Assembly (NCBI GenBank): GCA_964017145.1
Contig: OZ024846.1
Location: forward strand, 3,472,001-3,536,000
DNA length: 64,000 nt
Direction: 5' to 3'
From: Agrocybe praecox
Taxonomy: Eukaryota > Basidiomycota > Agaricomycetes > Agaricales > Agrocybaceae
Both the position numbers and the translations under genes were made by a program. This document shows, piece after piece, positions 36,104 to 48,373 of this stretch. A model generated the notes under the pieces. The model worked only from the letters and a program-made list of their open reading frames with translations. It had not been told where the DNA came from and made no database searches. Numbering within the stretch: position 1 is the first letter of the stretch; every line of letters starts with the position of its first letter.

Positions 36104-39017
36104 ATGAACATTAATCTCAGCTCATCCTCATCGTCCAGAGGTCATTCTAGTAGAGATAGACTTGGAACTATCTCCCGCTCTAGTACACGACCGCCTCTAT
36201 CAACGAGACACAATTCCCTTGATACTGCGTCTTCTGGCCAATACCGCAACCCGAATGAAACTACAATGTTTTATGTAGAAAGTCCTCTGTCGGATATCAA
36301 CGTCACAGGGGGTACATTTACTCAAAACATATCACAATATCAACCAAGGCCATTACACGAATGTAAGTTAATATTCGTATTTCGACGTTCAGACTCGTGC
36401 ATACCTGAACGTCGATATTCATAGCCAAGTCTTTTACAATACTAAAAGAGGCAGTTGCGCCTAGCGCCTTCCACAACTCCGGTGATCAATTTGATTCCCC
36501 AAAGTGTCACCAGAATACCAGAGTGGCGGTGATGCAGAAGATAAAAGATTGGATCTTTAGTTGCGACCCGGAGACTTGGGATGGTTTTCTTTTGTGGCTC
36601 ACTGGTGCTGCTGGAGCAGGAAAATCCTCTATTGCACGAAGCGTAATAGAGCTGTACGAAAAACAAGGACGCATCCTCGGAAGTTTCTTCTTTGGAAAAT
36701 CCGACCCGACTCGTAATCACGGACGACCGCTCGTTGCGACGCTCGCATATCAGATGTACTTCTTCCTACCGGAAGTACAGGCTCTTTTGATCAAGGCAAT
36801 CGACTCCGACCCTCTCATCTTTACCCGATCAATTGCTTGTCAGTTCCAACTAATCCTAGTGGATCCTCTCAGCGAACTAGTCCAGTCAAATGGCTATTCT
36901 GTCTCAAACAAGAATTACTATCGTATGTTTGTCATCGACGGATTGGATGAATGCATTGATAGGCGAACACAGAGGCAAATACTCGACATGATATCCAACG
37001 GTGTACGTCAGTTCCACCTGCCCATCATATTCCTTATCGCGAGCAGGCCCGAACATGATATAAATACGACTTTTAACTCTAAATCCATGAGAGACATCCA
37101 CACGCGTCTTGTTCTGGACAACGAATATCTCCCGGACGACGATATTCGGGTATATCTATGTGACAACTTCGAGAAGATTAAGGAGGATCATCCATATATC
37201 GATGCAAATGCGCCGAGATGGGATAACTGGCCTGGAGAAGGGACCATCGCTGCACTAGTGCGAAAATCATCAGGGCAATTCATTTATGCCGCAACGGTCA
37301 TCAAATTCGTGCAGTCCATTCGACATCGACCAGATCATCGCCTCGAAATGGTTCTCGAGTTGCGATCGCTAGATACGGAGCTTCCCTTCGCTGAACTCGA
37401 TTCTCTCTATATCCAAGTCCTGTCCTCCGTGGAACAGGGCAGTGACACCATCAACAAAGTTCTACAGGTGTTTGGATTAATCTTCATCTGGTCCTGGCAG
37501 GTCGATCGCAAATTATTACGAGGTGAAATCGAATCATTTTTAGGTTTATATGAAGGGGAATTAAGGCTACTATTTTGCGATCTTGGATCACTCGTTTCTT
37601 TTGGAGATGTCTATGGTAACGAATATATCAACATTCTGCATGCGTCTTTGCAGGACTTTTTCTGGGATCCTTTGAGGTCGAAGCAGTTTCATATCAACAT
37701 CGAAGTCGAAGTACACAGGCACGTAATTAACTGTTTTCGGCACATACCGAGCTTGTGTGAGTACCCTTCCAATATTTACACGTAATGTTCTCTATGCTAA
37801 AAGAGAAAATGGTAACACACAGCTCAAATGAATCACAGGCACCGCTTTAGTGTTTTCTTCCCCTGCTTTTTATACGTAATTTTTGCTGCACTGTCGACGG
37901 AATGCCCAAAGACAAGAGAATTGTTCTCCTATGTCAAGCGCTTCACGTTTTACGATATTTTTTCCCCTGATTTTCCATCAACGCACCAGATCATGTTTGT
38001 CCGAACCTTTGTCTCCGCTTTCATTGATTTATTGGGCAGGCTAGTGAGTCCGCATCGTTCTAATTTAACTCTTCCAGCTATACTGATTGATAATTCCGCA
38101 AGTCTGTGGAAGATAAAGATTGGACAGACCTTCGCATTCATCATATGCGTGAGCTCGATCAGAGCTTGTTGCGTGATATGCAGAGATATCACGACATTAT
38201 CCCAAAACCGACCTTTTATTTCCTCCTCGCCCTCACCTGTCACGCAGGTACACATAAATTAATGCCCGAAGTGCAAAGGCGCCTACCAAGAGAAGGGAGT
38301 GTTCTCTTTCCAGAGGATATAGTCGACATTTCGGCTGGTGCTCCTCAACCACTTGGAATGAGACTCTGGGGACCCTGGAATCGTCCGCTGACGTCCCAAT
38401 ATAGACAGTACTTGGTTGAGTTTATACGTGATCCGACAAGGTCAGGGGTCTCTGCAGAGGAGATGTACGCACAGGCTGTGGCTTACTGTCTCAACTCTCT
38501 GGAGACTCACATTGCACTGGGAGAGTGGCGAGGTCAGAAATCTTTTTGTGCAGATGATGGTGGAGCCCTGCCAATCATAGAGGATGATGACGATCACTCA
38601 GATTCTGACTCGGATTTCGACTCCAGATCGGACAACAGCGTCAAAGATAAAGTTCACGGTCAACATGCCACTCAAGTCGCAGTCGAACATCTCATCAAAG
38701 AGCACCCCATCGTCTCAGAGTTAATGGAGCACGACGATCGATGTAGCGTCTCTGCTGGAACCTATTTCAAGAAAGGAAAGTGGTTTTGGAAAATACCACG
38801 GGCTTCAGAAGAAGCCGACATCCTGGAAATATGTACTCTTCTCCTAGGGTACCTGATTGTCTTTTTGCCTCTCTGCGGCAAGGACGAAGGTGTAATCGAA
38901 CATTGCCGACGAAACAGTCTCTACGCAGGAAACTTACAGGAATTAATACCTATCCGAGCAGCTCATCTTCGTCGAGCGGTATATGTGTACTTGCAAAGAA
39001 TGACTGGAGGAGAATAG
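36104..39017 (+). CDS. NACHT-domain STAND protein (NLR-like), complete
   Basis: Four exons (36104-36362, 36425-37756, 37823-38043, 38103-39017) total 2727 nt (908 aa), in phase. The start is the ATG after a Ser/Arg-rich leader context. An upstream in-frame ATG at 35996 is less likely because it sits before an apparent intron. The N-terminus is Ser-rich, then INVTGGTFTQN, the same short motif as in the three module genes. The linker FHNSGDQFDSPKCHQNTR precedes Walker A GAAGAGKS (about 147-154). Walker B is MFVIDGLDEC (about 254-263). The winged-helix-like part has FIYAATVIKF and ILHASLQDFFWDP. The C-terminal third is helical, with a very acidic insert EDDDDHSDSDSD (about 38580-38625). No WD40, TPR or ankyrin repeats are visible. 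It lies downstream of the fourth permease remnant. Confidence 0.85.
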
Positions 39018-39865
39018 ACTAAATTTATGTTGGTGAGTGCATTGAGCACAATATTAATAGTATACTCTAGTATACGGAACCTTTTCCGTTTTCTGTTTTC
39101 CGGTTTCCGTGTGATGGGACTGTGACTTCAGAATTTACCATTGTTTTCTCGAGCTTTTCTCTTTTTGGCGTCTTCCATCATAATCCCTGGCTTATCGTGC
39201 CCCCATCTCTCAAGATAACATGGAATCTCATTTGAAGAAGTCCTTCCCTGTCCTGGGGATACATTAGAAAACAAACTTCTATTATCTCTTTTTCCATGAA
39301 GGACTCTCCTTGTGTGAAAGTTTGCGACGGCCAGAGAATGCGTATGTTAATACCTTCAAGGACTTCATGACCAGTAAAACCAGATCAAGGCGGTATGAGG
39401 TCTCGGTATTTTGTTAAAAGGACCGAGCGGGATAGCTCTTTCGTGCGTTGGTAATCCATCATTGGGCATTGTGCCTAGCCGACGGTGGGAATTAAAGCAT
39501 TTATACGAAGGACGAAGGGGCGACGTGCGGAGGGATAAACGGAACCGTATGGTACTTGAACATGCACGTTGCAACATCAGTAAATAACACGTGTGAACAT
39601 CAGCAAGATAACACATGGCTAGGCGGCACTTGGGGGAGTTGGCGGAGTTGGGGCTACTTGGGGGCGTAGCAAAATTAAGAATCCTCGGCCAAGCGGCCCA
39701 AGTCCGCCAACTCATGCGCTGAAATTGAATTTATTTTACACTATTTTTAATGGCTTCCTGGATGATATGCCACTACAACTACGCCGTGCCAAAATTTGGT
39801 GGTTGTCCGTGGAGGGTAACATTGTCGAAGGTTGCCCACATATACCTGGACACGAAGTGGAAAGG
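39018..39865. other. Intergenic DNA with G-rich patch
   Basis: No supported gene. 39610-39680 is rich in short direct repeats (GGGGGAGTTGGCGGAGTTGG). The minus-strand frame across it is probably a by-product of that composition. Confidence 0.35.
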
Positions 39866-39867
39866 TC

Positions 39868-40015
39868 TTGTCAGGGTAGAGCAAAAACCCATATATGGTC
39901 ATGGATGCCGCACATGCCGACTAAAGCAACCGCCGCACGTGCTGAGATGGAACAGGTCATGTCAGGGTGTTGCAAAAACCCATATATGGTAGTGGATGCT
40001 GCACATGCCGACTCA
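39868..40015 (+). repeat. Direct duplication, about 58-bp units
   Basis: GCAAAAACCCATATATGGT and GATGCNGCACATGCCGACT occur at about 39881-39921 and again at 39972-40012. Two copies only, offset about 91 bp. Confidence 0.75.
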
Positions 40016-40336
40016 AGAAGGTGTAGGCTCTCGGTCTCGACTTGCATCGGACGTTCCTCGGGTATACCGGGTGCTTTTCTTATTCGTTTTCTAATATACC
40101 TCATTTTCCTATCTATCAAATCGGCAGGCCTCCACTACAGTTCTCGAGTCCCTCCAATATCTGCATCCTGATGTGGTATCATTCCCGTGTTAGAATAGAG
40201 GACAGGTTGTATTCCTACTTGGGGAGCATTGTTGAAGGATTGCGGAATGAAAGTCGTTCCCATTGATGGGTGAGTCATGTTATAAGACATTGGATAATAT
40301 GCTAATAGACAGTTTGAATTAGTATAAATAAATTTC

Positions 40337-41290
40337 TCAAGTCATGACATTGATTATACCAGGATACATCGAAGATGCAGGTGCCGCCGGCCATGGTATG
40401 TTGTTGTCAAAGGGACCCGGCATGTTTGCAGTTTGGTTTTTGGTGGTACTAACATTAATGTTTGCTGATGGAGCAGAGGTGTCGTCCTGCGCCAAATAGT
40501 ATCGAAAGTACGGATTGGCCATTAGGGATGGATCACCCTTTTTCAGTGCCCCGAAGAAAATGTACGAGAATGTGAGTACATTTGCATTCATCAAAGGATT
40601 GGAGCTCATACACTTGTATTGTTTGCGTTTGAACGGTTTCCACTTCCCTTTCCGGTGTGTGGTGCTGCGTAGGATCCCTATTGTTCCATGATTGTAAGTT
40701 GTTGGATTGCACAAGAATTATCGCACGTACCAATCCATCTAGTCCACTGAGGATGTTGGACGTGTGAGTAATCACACCACAGGAGACTCCTGTCGCATTG
40801 GCCCTTCGTTGCAAGGCATACACTCTATCTTGCCTGTCCTGTAAGTCTTGTTCCTCCTTGGTCAATAATGCAATGGGAGAGGAATCCGGAGCTGCAAGTG
40901 TCCTGTCAAGCGACTCTTTCAATCCCATAGACGAGTCAATATTTGCAGGACCTTACATTAATCCGGCTTTGTCACGTAGCTACTTCCACAGGTCGTTTCT
41001 GTTCGAAGGTATACTTTACATTAGGTACTTTATGTACTCCGTAATATTGTTATATGGTGTAGCGTACAGATCCACTGCAGATTCCCATGAGCAATACATC
41101 CGAATATGTGATGTGAACCTCTCAGCCCTTGTTTCTACGCAGAAACATATGTGACATTGTCACCGACTCCATGTGCGGTAACAAGTGCTTCCAGTCTGTG
41201 ATATTGTTATCCGAGAAGCCCCCTGGAGAGATCCTACAGTCAGGCTGAATATCAACGTCTTCTACCTTCCCATAAACTATGTGTCAATGC
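40337..41290 (-). CDS. Unrecognised intron-containing gene
   Basis: Minus strand. The best exon is 40928-40740, starting MGLKESLDRTLAAPDSS and with a charged helical stretch (TKEEQDLQDRQDRVYALQRR). It ends at a GTACGT donor with an AATAG acceptor about 50 bp on. A last exon (about 40540-40340) encodes a Pro/Asn-rich tail ending YPGIINVMT. Upstream frames (41290-41050) give EDVDIQPDCRISPGG and MYCSWESAVDLYATPYNN, perhaps earlier exons. The Cys/Trp spacing recalls fungal transcription-regulator-like proteins, but no zinc-binding motif is complete, so no function is assigned. Confidence 0.4.
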
Positions 41291-41659
41291 CGTCCATCGT
41301 GTGTCCTCTTCCCAAGGAGCAAAGATGGTAAAATTTTACTTCCTATCGTTGGGACACCTTCATACAGTAAGATAGCTGCCCATTTCATAACAAGTACTAT
41401 AACAATTCATAACAGGCACTCGTAAACCCTCTGAAATCACGGTCAACTCTCATACGCCTAGAACGAGTCTAGCTGCATTACCGATCCCCGTATCCTCATT
41501 CATAACTTATGTGGGACCTCATCAAGGAATACCACGGTGGCCGCGAAGAAAAAGGCAAACATATACAAGTAGCAATTCCTCGACCTTTATGATATACAGC
41601 CGGACTCTACAACATGGAACCTAGAATATCTGATGCTAGGCTACACTCTCCCTTTCCTT

Positions 41660-44600
41660 TATTCTCAAATACCTGTGGTGTAACAGCTCTTGTGCGCTGA
41701 GGCGTAAATGCGGGTCAGGATGAATAGATCGGTGTATGAAATCCTTGAAGTCTGGACTTCCCATAGTACACTGGATTACAGTCAGTAACACTATCTATGC
41801 CCAAAATCGATAACGTACCCAGAGCTCCTTTACCTCAACCATGAATTGTGTTTCCGTTGGTTGTGTCTTGCCATGATCTGAATGAAATTGAAAGGTTTTA
41901 GTCTAGCGTCGCGCGGTATTGCAAGCGTTGCTCCTCACCCGTATATTCATCCCTAAAACAAGCAAGCCTGCCGTTGAACCCTGTTAGACGCTCGACCTGA
42001 AATAAAATCTGCTTAATTCCGGTGGTAGTAGACAGCATCGGGTGGCACGTCTGAAGCTCATATAGGACACAGCCAAGCGCAAATATATCGACAGGAGAAT
42101 GCCAACCAATAGCTAACACAACTTGATTATTTTATGTTTGATAAAGTTTAAAATGGTCCTACTTACCAGAATAAATCTCGGGTGCCCGGTAGGAGACAGT
42201 TCCAGGAATATAGTGTAGGTGTTTGGGATGTGATACAGTATCTTCCAGGTCAATAAACTTCACCGAAACATCACGCAGCATGGACTGACACAAATAAGAA
42301 ATATCAGCTGGTTTGTAGCCATGAAGGATAGCCATACCTTCTTGTAAAGTTCTCCGTACTCGTCTACATCCTGCATCACCACTGTTCCGCCATTTACAAG
42401 TACAATATTTGCTGGGGTGATATCTGAGTGAATGATTGACAAACTGTGAAGATCTGATAGCGAGTATCAAGAAAATCAGCCGCAAAAAATAGATTGAGGT
42501 TTGTCAGAAGAGGCTTACATGAAAGTCCACGACACAGTTGTAGTGCCACCATTCGAACCTGCTTCATGGGAAGGGGAAACAATTTGCCGATTCGAGTAAG
42601 GTCCCGCAGGCTCATTGAATACAGGTCAAAGACAAGGCACTCGCGGTTGTCATAGTGTAGAGTGGCAAGGACCTCTGCAAAGAGGCTACTTGCTATTAGA
42701 ACCCAGCCTTAGCTGCTACTTTCATGTATGAAACTGGGCAGTTGACTGACATAAGTCATACATCAGGGAGGGCAACTGCCCAAGATGGCCAGTGATACAT
42801 GAATGCTTATAAAGTGCACCAGAGTGGCTGTAAAGGATCAGTGGGTGGCATTGGCAGATGCCTTAAGCAAATACACATAAACAATGCAGGATTTGGCCAT
42901 TTTTGCAGTATTTGGGCAATAGCGGAAGAATAAGTGGGTGGTTTGGGGCGCTTATTGGGAGGTTAGGATCAGATAATTAATCTTGATTTTTTGGCGCCCT
43001 TTGCCCCACCAAAAAGGAATGTTACGGGATGGATGCGCAAAAGCAAAAACGGATGACGTGTTATTTTTAGACGTCATAATATTCTTTTGGGCGCTGCGCT
43101 ATTTTTGATATTTTGTCATCATTTTTTCGTACTATATTTACTTTACATACATAAATCTAGATTAGATTAGATACCAGAAAAACAACATTTTAGCATATGT
43201 TTTAGACAACAATTCCCTATTTGGCATTTATTACCATTTTGGTAAATATTTCAAAAAAAATGGAAATTGATTTTATTTTGTACAATACAATACATTGACA
43301 TGATAATATATATAGAAAGGGGAAGGGACGGAGGTCAAGAGAGAGAAGGCAAGCAAGATAAACGAGACGAGAACACAATGGTTATCGTCTCGTCATCTTC
43401 CTGCTCGTACTTCCTACTCGTACCCACCCAGCCGCTCATCCCTCCCTGCTCGTACCCAGCCCCTCGTACCCGCTCGCACTTAACCTACGCGCTCGGTGGT
43501 TCCTACGCGTTGGTGCACACCCGTCGCGCTCGCCTGCTCGTCGTGGTCGTCCTCGTCGTACCAGCTGGTACCCATCAGTTGTGTGTGCTGGGGCCTACCC
43601 GCTGGTGCATACCCGTCGCGCTCGCCTACTCGTTGTGGTTGTGGTTGTGGTTGTGGTTGTGGTTGTGGTCATACTTGTCGTGGTCGTCGTGGTTGTACTC
43701 GCCGTGGTCGTCGTGTTCGTTCGGGGAGGGGCTGGGTACAGTCGGTTGACGATGGTGGTGGCGGTGATGGTGGGGGATGACAAGGAAGAAATCAACCATC
43801 GGCTGGTTGATTTCTTCCAAATCCGGCAGGTTCTCACGCCGGCCCGGTCTATAACTGGGTCGAGCTCATCGTCGTGCTCGACGATGGCAACGGCATGTAA
43901 CATATTACGTAGTTGTAAATTCATGGTAAATATTATAAAATCATGAGAAGCTAATTAGTGTCAAAATAATGAACAGTCTTTTATGTTTTCTAAAAAAAAA
44001 CATTGAAAACATAGTTTATAAATCGAGCGTGCTGATTTCGGTTCGACAGGTGAAGAACATACTTCATATTCTCAACGAAAAATTAGCAATTTTATTTAAA
44101 TTAGAGTACTACATAGTACAAGTACATTATGTATGTTTAAATCTCAAAAAAAAATGGGCATCAGAGAATGCTATGACGATGCTATTCATTAATGCACGAA
44201 AAATGCATCGAGTTGAATGGCGAGCATATGTACTTTTCAGACCGATGAACATTCAATGAGATATTATCGGTTAGTTTCCAATATTTTTTGGCAAAAGTAA
44301 ATTTATTGACTATAATAACATATTGTACAATTTACTTTAAGCTTACCGTTCTCAGAAACCTTCTCGTCGTCGAGCACAGCGACGAGCTCGAACCGGCTAT
44401 GAGCCGGACCGGCGTGGGAAAGGCCTGATTTGGACAGAAATGAACCAATGCGCGTTCATTTCTTCCTTATCACCGCCCATCACCACACCGGCACTCTGCA
44501 CCTAGCCCCTCCCCTTACTCCAGGGATGTGGGCAGTGCCTGGTATGGTGTGAGGCTCGCTCACGACCACCCACGACGAGGACAACCGCGACGAGCGAGGT

Positions 44601-46842
44601 GATCGTCCACAACGAGGATGACCGCCCACAACGAGGACAACCACCCACGACGCAGACAACCACGACCACGACCACGAGGAGGGTGACCACCCACGACGCG
44701 GACGAACAGGACGACCGCGAGGAGGAGGCTCACGACGACGATGCGGATGATCACCTACGACGAGTGCAAGGACCCACCTCGCGGACGATGAGGAGGAGGA
44801 GGAGGAGGAGGCTCACGACCACGACCACGACCACGATGCGGGTGATCACCCACGATGCGGACGACCACGACCACGACGAGAGTGACCAGCCACGACGCGG
44901 ACGATCACGACGAGGATGACGACGACCACGACGACGCGGGTGACCACACACGACAAGTACGAGGAGGACCACCACGACCACGACGAGGACAAGGGGGGTA
45001 GGCACCAGCGAGCGTGTATGTGTCATTGCGTAGCACCAACGCGTAGGTACCACCAGGCGGGTAGGCACCAGCGCGTAGGCACCACCTACCGGGTAAGCAC
45101 CAGCGCCTAGCACCAACGAGCGCGTAGGCACCACCGACCGGGTAAGCACCAGCGCCTGGCACCAACGAGTGCGTAGGTTCCACATTAGTAAATAAATATA
45201 ATGTATTACACGAAAATAAAATAAAATTTCATATGTTTTTGAAATATTTACCAAAATGGTAATAAATGCCAAATAGGGAATTGTCGTTTAAAACATATGC
45301 TAAAATGTTGTTTTTCTGGTATCTAATCTAATCTAGATTTATGTATGTAAAGTAAATATAGTACGAAAAAATGATGACAAAATATCAAAAATAGCGCAGC
45401 GCCCAAAAGAATATTATGACGTCTAAAAATAACACGTCATCCGTTTTTGCTTTTGCGCATCCATCCCGTAACATTCCTTTTTGGTAGGGCAAAGGGCGCC
45501 AAAAAATCAAGATTAATTATCTGATCCTAACCTCCCAATAAGCGCCCCAAACCACCCACTTATTCTTCCGCTATTGCCCAAATACTGCAAAAATGGCCAA
45601 ATCCTGCATTGTTTATGTGTATTTGCTTAAGGCATCTGCCAATGCCACCCACTGATCCTTTACAGCCACTCTGGTGCACTTTATAAGCATTCATGTATCA
45701 CTGGCCATCTTGGGCAGTTGCCCTCCCTGATGTATGACTTATGTCAGTCAACTGCCCAGGTTTCATACATGAAGTTGGCTGCTACAGGTGTAGAACCATC
45801 CTTGTCAGATCGAGATAAGCTGTTCCATACCATCTATTATCTGTATCCTCACGCTTTAGGATATCTGTGACTTCACGCGCCCGTGCAGCTTTCACACTTT
45901 CTCCGGCACTGTGCATGACCTTCGCTGCAAAGAACACCCCAGCAGACATGTCCCTGATCTTCCACACCTCTCCCGAACCTCCAGAGGCAATGTACTTGCA
46001 AAATGTATCTGCCAAAAGATCCTGAATAGTGATGTACAAGGAAATAGACATGGACTTACAGCAAGCATTTATTCGAACCCCTTCATCGATTGTAACCTGT
46101 TGGTTACTTCTAATCTCGTCAGTCCATGTTTATTGCACAACTTACTGACAGTAACATACTGCAATGCGGAAAGTTTTCTCTCCATGTCTCTCTGCCCCCC
46201 AAGTCATCTCGTCGACTTCCATTTTAAATGTCGTGTTTGTATCTTCTCCTCACTGTGAATTCCTGACAATGTGCTCATCTTCTTTGCTTGCTTCCGTGTT
46301 TGCATCCAGGCACTGCACCAAACTTTGGCATAATTGAACCAAACATGCATCAATAGAAAGCAACCCCTATGTCAACATATGTACACTAACATCTTGGGGA
46401 GTTGGGTACATTTCCTGCTCTCTGACGGAACCTTTTCCAAATGTTAGCGATGTGCTTTTTACTTTTAATGCCACATGAACCGGAGGAAATGCCGCTTTCA
46501 ATAGTCTTGTCCCGATGCTCCCGCTAGTACACTTTGCCTCTGATTCAGCCTGGTAAGTACAAAAACTCTGATATTAGATCCTTTTTCTGACGTGACCCTG
46601 CATAACATAGGTTTGTCTCTGGAGAACTTATCCTGAGCAAATGTGAGCACTCGCGTCTGAGAATGCTCTTCCCATGGTAACAGTTCTCCCCAGATCGTAT
46701 TCGCCGTAGCCTTCAAACGGGCAAAAAATCCCAGCTTGTCAGTGCCGTTGATGCAAGTACTCGGCGCTGTATTATTGTCAAGATTGTTAAATGCCAATTC
46801 GTCGACGAGAATGCTCTTAGTGATGAGCTTCTTTGGTTGCAA
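41660..46842 (-). CDS. Protein-kinase-like gene with a transposon in one intron
   Basis: Minus strand. An N-terminal region of about 115 residues (46842-46500) and short exons near 46240-46070 precede the kinase N-lobe: YIASGGSGEVWKI (glycine loop) and FFAAKVMH (VAIK-type Lys), about 46010-45920. After a GTGAGG donor (about 45855) comes a 3.1-kb intron holding the foldback element. The acceptor TTTGCAG (about 42675) leads to ECLVFDLYSMSLRDL and QLCRGLS. The following exons give IIHSDITPANIVL (catalytic loop HSD, so the usual HRD Arg is replaced by Ser), KFIDLEDT (DLE in place of DFG), VSYRAPEIYSG, PVDIFALGCVLYEL and RLSAQELLHHRYL (about 41720). The altered HRD and DFG suggest weak catalysis or a pseudokinase. 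Exon ends are approximate. Confidence 0.6.
43784..43818. other. Perfect 15-bp-stem hairpin in the foldback
   Basis: GGAAGAAATCAACCA, loop TCGGC, then TGGTTGATTTCTTCC. The opposite arm has a related hairpin (GAAATGAAC..GTTCATTTC, about 44438-44467), so the structure is older than or conserved within the palindrome. Confidence 0.85.
44600..45180. repeat. Trinucleotide and VNTR tracts inside the foldback
   Basis: Degenerate ACGACC/GACGAG runs (about 44600-45000) are followed by repeats of GTAGGCACCAGCG and GGCACCACC (about 45000-45180). The left arm has TGTGGT hexamers (43633-43670) and the complement of the VNTR near 43480-43610. All long open frames here (Thr-, Trp- or Arg-rich) are products of these tracts. 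Confidence 0.75.
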
Positions 46843-46934
46843 TCAGAACAAAGAATGGACGGCCGGTCAGTAGCCCAATCTCTCACACACATACCCATCA
46901 CTCATTCAGACAAGTAAGGCACTCATAGTTCATC

Positions 46935-47934
46935 GAACATGTCAGCAATCACAGGCATACATATCTTGTCTTTGAAGCGCCCACTGTAGCACTGGATATG
47001 GTTCTGGCTAGTCCTGGTCTCCGTCTCCCCCAACATCATATACAACAGATATCGCTCCAAATTCTTCAAGGAATTTCCAGTTGAGTCGATTTCATGCTTC
47101 CTTCAGTATACAATTCACCGGTGATGTAGAGTTGCACTCGGAACACATCTGGCATAGAGACCTTGCACCAGCAACAATAGAACTTGTGGATTCACGAACT
47201 ATTACCGAATATCAGTACAACGGAACAGACCAATTTGTTGAACATGTGAGTCCTTCTTCTTGTGATTGTTATCTTGGTTCTAAAAATCTACTGTAGACCG
47301 TGTTGCTCTGCCCTCAGATTCGAATATCGTTTTATGGTTCACTCACACTGGAGAACCGTAATCCACCAGGAAGGGATCAATATCGATCTCCCGAAATGGT
47401 TTACGATCGTAGTGAGTAATGATAAAACACATGTCGTTAATACCCCTTGCTCATATCCTCTAGACCACGATCTCCCTCAGGAAGGTGATATATTTGCTGT
47501 TGGATGCATTATTGCGGAACTCGCCATCCACAAACCCCTTTTCCCCACCATTGCTCCAGGACCATCGTATTGTCAGGGAAAGGTTCTGTTGTTCCATGCT
47601 GTTCTAGAACTGTTTCCTCCGCATCTCGTTAGAGTTATACGGCGCCGCCAGCGGTTTATCTTTGCTTATAATCATTCCGACAGTCCTATGATTCATTCCT
47701 CTGTCAGTAATGCCGTCTGCGATCTGTATTGTAATACACCATCGCTTGAGGTAAGTTCCTATATTTCTATATTCAGTCCTCGGCCACTTATGCCACCAAT
47801 GTATTCTATTGCAGGACACTGTGAAGGATGAATTGCTGCGTGACCTTGTTGAGGCCATGCTTCATAGTGATCCCGAGCGTAGAATAGTACTTTGCGATTT
47901 GGAAGACCATCCATATTTTAGTATACAAAATTAA
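46935..47934 (+). CDS. Second kinase-like gene, divergent from the first, possibly 5'-truncated
   Basis: Plus strand. HTYLVFEAP (hinge region, about 46958) continues through QQISLQILQGIS. A small intron (about 47072-47126) leads to KLHSEHIWHRDLAPATIEL, with an intact HRD and then Ala where the usual K.N is expected. After a GTGAGT intron come ISFYGSLTLENR, then RDQYRSPEMVYD (subdomain VIII), then after another intron LPQEGDIFAVGCIIAEL (subdomain IX). The last exon ends DPERRIVLCDLEDHPYF and stops at 47934. I find no convincing N-lobe (glycine loop, AxK), and the DFG is not visible. It may be a pseudokinase or a 5'-truncated copy. It lies head-to-head with the minus-strand kinase gene. Confidence 0.55.
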
Positions 47935-47939
47935 AATCC

Positions 47940-48370
47940 TAACCTTTCCCTCCTCTAACGTTCAATAAATGTCAATTTACTCCCACACCTGTGAAGCACG
48001 TAAGTCACCACATGTACCCCTGTCATGGGAACCGCGACTTGCGCTCGAGTATGCTATCACATGTGTGTCGCATCACTCTATATTACCACGTCAAATATCC
48101 TATATTTAGACACATGTTTATTTCATTCTTCATTCAATGGAATTTGTGATCTTGCCTTATCCTAGCACTTCAAAGGAATGTTCCATTTCGTATACTGAGG
48201 TCGTACTCGTCATTGACTTCCACTATTACTTACTATCTGCCTTGAAGTTGGTGACACTTTTGATGAGCTTAAGTGAAATCCCACTGAGCAGAATCATATG
48301 GCCGAGAGAAAGCTCTGAGGATTGTATAATAGTCTACACTAGTTATTGTAAATGTAGATTACATGTTAGG
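47940..48370. other. Intergenic DNA, no gene seen
   Basis: Between convergent genes. An AATAAA at about 47965 could serve as the kinase polyadenylation signal. Confidence 0.35.
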
Positions 48371-48373
48371 AAT

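Larger units (their letters stand above)
42720..45777. mobile_element. 3058-bp foldback element with 8-bp target duplication
   Basis: The direct repeat GCTGCTAC flanks both ends (42712-42719 and 45778-45785). The outer arms (about 42720-43275 and 45225-45777) are nearly perfect inverted repeats starting TTCATGTATGAAAC, with a few bases of difference at the very ends. The complementarity continues inward: 43725-43900 pairs with 44345-44515, including a hairpin in each arm. Essentially the whole element is one long palindrome with a loop of about 400 bp (about 43930-44340). No transposase is encoded. The interior is GC-rich microsatellite-like DNA. The 8-bp duplication suggests hAT-type mobilisation. 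Confidence 0.85.

Noticed and set aside
43376..43946. Long plus- and minus-strand open frames in the foldback centre (Trp/Leu- and Thr-rich)
   Set aside because: They are direct translations of TGTGGT and trinucleotide runs and have no domain signature.
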